A stretch of DNA of 64,000 bases from contig NZ_WUBI01000001.1 in the NCBI RefSeq assembly GCF_009807035.1, positions 434,001 through 498,000 on the forward strand. Reading direction: 5' to 3'. Under the pieces are notes generated by a model. The model did not search any database. It had not been told where the DNA came from and was given only the letters and a program-made list of their open reading frames with translations. Shown here piece by piece: positions 62,701-64,000 of the stretch; the stretch's first letter is position 1; each line of letters starts with the position of its first letter. A program made the translations under genes and the position numbers. This DNA comes from Paenibacillus dendrobii. GTDB taxonomy: Bacteria; Bacillota; Bacilli; Paenibacillales; Paenibacillaceae.

Positions 62701-64000
62701 GACGAAGCGGAACCCGAAAATGTGCCCGATGTAAAGCTAACAGTTGACTGGTTGTTAATCTGTGAAGGAATCGCCATGGTTATCCTCACCTCGAATGTAA
62801 TGGTAGCCGCAGCGCCAGGGGCCAGGGTACCTATTGAAATGCCGGACGGAACTGCGGCCGGGCGCGATACGCCGTTCACAATTACGCTTCCGGTAATAAA
62901 AGACACGTTGGAAGGCAATGCATCAGTTAAGCTCACATTGTTGACATTGGATGCTCCGTTATTGGTTACGACGCTTGTGAATGTCAGGGTGTCTCCGATT
63001 ACGGCATCGATGGCCGATACGGTTTTGACGACGCTGACGTTAGGGATAGCAACCGGAATCGTGATCGTATTGGATACTGAATTGACGGATACCTGCCTGC
63101 CTCCGGGAAGCGTAAATGTAGAAACGGCAGCCGCCTGATCAACAAGCTGCCTAGAAGCCGGGAGGGAGGTGACATTCACGACAAAACTCACGGAGGCTGT
63201 TGTTCCATTAGCTACCGTTACCGGAATGCCAGTAATGGGATTCAATCCAGGTGAAGGGACGTTATTAACCAAGACACTGTTATCTATAAATGAGCTTCCT
63301 GCAGGTATATTATCTGTCAAAGTCACGTTCGCCGGAATATTGCCTGTATTACTGATTAAAAAAGAATAGGTCAGCGTGTCACCCACTGTTGCGTTAGTCG
63401 TACTGGCGCTTTTGATGATGGAAATAATCGCTTGGTAAACCGGAATGGTGACCGTGTTCGATATGGAAGTTCCCATGAAGGTTCCGGAGTTGAAGGCGAC
63501 ACTGGCCTGATTAATCAGTTGAGCAGGATTCGGCAAGGAAGACACAAGTACCTGAAAGGTGACGGACACGTTAGCGGATGCTGCCAGATTGCCGATCTGA
63601 ACACCATTTAGCGGATTGGCGTTTGCTAGCACTACCCCGCCAAGTGTTACACTGCCGGCTACAAACGTGGTTCCTGCAGGAATATTATCGGAAACGACGA
63701 CGTTGTTAACGGCTCCAATCCCATTGTTTCTAATGGCGAGCGTGTAAGTCACAACATCATTTACGGCTGCTGCACTCGAATTTGCACTTTTTACAACGGT
63801 GACATTTGGTGCGGAAGCCTGAATGGTAATTGTATTGGAGGAACTGGTTCCCGTCAGGCTCCTTCCGCTAGGCAGCTGGTACGAATAGGTACTGTTTGCT
63901 GTATTAATCAGTGTAGCAGGCGTGGGCAGCGTGTTTAGCACGACTTGGAAAGTGACGGTTATGGTGGCTCCAACGGCAACGGTCCCAACAGAAATACCCG
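59700..64000 (-). CDS. Giant DUF11 repeat protein, 5' end outside the window
   Basis: At least 1,430 aa are visible and the frame is still open at base 64000 (GISVGTVAVGATITVTFQVV is encoded beyond the first GTG at 63941, so that GTG is not the start). The visible part is made of about eleven DUF11 units of 125-131 aa that alternate between two types. It ends in FQVQVIAL and a stop, midway through a unit that normally continues with SLPxPxxLINQASVxF. The sequence is very rich in Thr, Val, Ser, Asn, Gly and Pro, and almost free of Cys and Met. No C-terminal cell-wall sorting signal. DUF11 proteins in bacilli are large secreted or spore-surface proteins; a structural or adhesive role is inferred. 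Confidence 0.85.
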   Translation of the reverse strand, partial: GISVGTVAVGATITVTFQVVLNTLPTPATLINTANSTYSYQLPSGRSLTGTSSSNTITIQASAPNVTVVKSANSSAAAVNDVVTYTLAIRNNGIGAVNNVVVSDNIPAGTTFVAGSVTLGGVVLANANPLNGVQIGNLAASANVSVTFQVLVSSLPNPAQLINQASVAFNSGTFMGTSISNTVTIPVYQAIISIIKSASTTNATVGDTLTYSFLISNTGNIPANVTLTDNIPAGSSFIDNSVLVNNVPSPGLNPITGIPVTVANGTTASVSFVVNVTSLPASRQLVDQAAAVSTFTLPGGRQVSVNSVSNTITIPVAIPNVSVVKTVSAIDAVIGDTLTFTSVVTNNGASNVNNVSLTDALPSNVSFITGSVIVNGVSRPAAVPSGISIGTLAPGAAATITFEVRITMAIPSQINNQSTVSFTSGTFSGSASSNTTTTPVTQPQISLSKSASTTNASVGDPVNYTVTISNTGNLAANVIFTDNIPSGTTFTPNSVVINGFPFPGESPATGISLGSLAPGATTVISFSVVITTLPNPQTLSNQATANYTFTPPDGRTLTGSAVSNTVTIQVSAPNVTVVKATPSTAATVGDTIVYAVTMTNAGIEAVSNVQMSDPIPAGATFVSGSVTINGTPVPTANPATGITIGSIAAGASVNVVFSILVTSVPTPATLDNTATVTFTSGVFSGLTNSNTVSTPVYQPVIAITKSANTSNATVGDTVSYTFSIINSGNYGSQVTITDNIPAGTTFVPNSVLVNGTPQAGADPTTGINAGVVSPGQPTTVIFSVTIDTLPSPQQLVNQGIGAIAFTLPDGRTINRTASSNVITISVSSPNIAVVKSTPSTALSVGDTITYTTTITNNGIAAVSNVLFTDPIPPGAALVNGSVTVNGTPRPGANPASGIIIGSIAPGSVVTVVFNALVTSLPASTTLSNQASVSFTSGAFSSVTFSNTVTTPVYQPIYTALKSANTGNATVGDTVVYTISISNTGNFGAAVTLSDTIPAGTTFQPNSVLLNGQPLPGADPSTGIPLGVVATSAVVMFSVVVNSVPPGQVLNNQASATYTFTLPDGRIINGSFTSNNVTIPVSSPNVTLVKTSTLSDASLGTVIPYSITVTNNGIANVTNVVFSDMIPSQTTFVPGSVTINGSPVPAANPSAGISLGTIAPGATTTVAFNVTVVSVPITGQLANSASASFTSGVFSGSSTSNVLVLPIYQAVIGAVKTANTTNATIGDTIVYTVTLTNTGNLPAQATVIDPIPAGAVFVPNSILVNGVPQPGADPTTGINAGSIPPGATITVSVTMQVSVQTLPPQQQLVNQATVNFTFQHPDGEILSGTSLSNVLTIPVSSPNVSVVKSTSSIDAVVGDIITYTIGVTNNGIESVNNVVLVDQVPAGSVFVAGSVTVDGVPRPAGNPNSGIQIGILAAGATTTVTFQVQVIAL
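59930..63870 (-). repeat. Alternating two-type DUF11 tandem array
   Basis: Type A units begin xPN(V/I)xVVK (six visible) and end SGxFxGxxxSNTVTxPVYQ. Type B units begin (I/V)xxxKSAxTTNATVGDT (five visible plus one partial) and end FTLPDGRxxxGSxxSNxxTIPVxSPN. One A+B pair is about 255-260 aa, or about 770 bp. All units carry (D)xIPAGxTFxxxSVxxNGxPxPGANPxxGIxxGxIAPG. Confidence 0.85.

Noticed and set aside
58024..64000. Short repeated stretches suggesting a CRISPR array or satellite DNA
   Set aside because: The repeats are in frame, about 380-390 bp long, diverged, and encode DUF11 units; there are no short identical repeats with unique spacers.

Overview
The window looks like a chromosomal segment of a spore-forming, low-to-mid-GC Firmicute, most likely Paenibacillus or a close relative. 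Evidence: an adjacent cwlJ-gerQ germination pair, Gram-positive lipoprotein signals, frequent TTG/GTG starts behind strong AGGAGG-type ribosome binding sites, SorC-type DeoR, and intrinsic terminators after most units. I see no rRNA, tRNA, CRISPR array, insertion sequence or prophage. Starts were moved downstream from the longest open frame wherever a ribosome binding site clearly decided them.

Layout. 1-4068: the end of a P-loop protein, then a convergent ugpA-ugpE-ugpB uptake operon without its ATPase. 4303-5289: cwlJ-gerQ. 5448-6950: a CNNM/CorC-type membrane protein behind a 150-nt leader carrying a tiny ORF. 7089-13918: an ArsR-type regulator followed by a five-gene peptide ABC transporter with a palindrome on its promoter. 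13991-16685: a nucleotidyltransferase, a small secreted protein, and an ECF sigma/anti-sigma pair. 16986-19304: a kinase-less protein made of two tandem KdpD sensor modules. 19422-24562: aldose epimerase, zinc-ribbon protein, a WYL regulator / AlkZ-related / alpha-alpha toroid operon, and an SDR. 24687-27442: two M29 aminopeptidase paralogues. 27621-34644: a CstR-like repressor, lspA, nitroreductase, DUF445 protein, aldo/keto reductase, an XRE regulator with def, and an M3 oligopeptidase.

34737-40301: an orphan promoter-to-terminator RNA, then a two-component system, a lipoprotein and two SEDS (FtsW/RodA-type) proteins on one strand. 40582-45742: a compact four-gene cluster of type III polyketide synthase, methyltransferase, FAD oxidoreductase and MMPL exporter, probably a lipidic pyrone/resorcinol/quinone pathway. 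45771-53440: coaA, then deoR and a full deoxynucleoside salvage operon (deoC-nupC-deoB-deoD-pdp) with a recognisable operator. 54135-57950: an AraC regulator divergent from a dehydrogenase and two TIM-barrel isomerase genes. 58024-64000: two translationally coupled DUF11 repeat genes; the larger runs off the window and is built from two alternating repeat types.

The most interesting items are the tandem KdpD protein, the polyketide cluster, the two-component/SEDS block, and the DUF11 array whose last repeat is split across two overlapping genes. All functional calls come from reading motifs and recalled family features; no database search was run.
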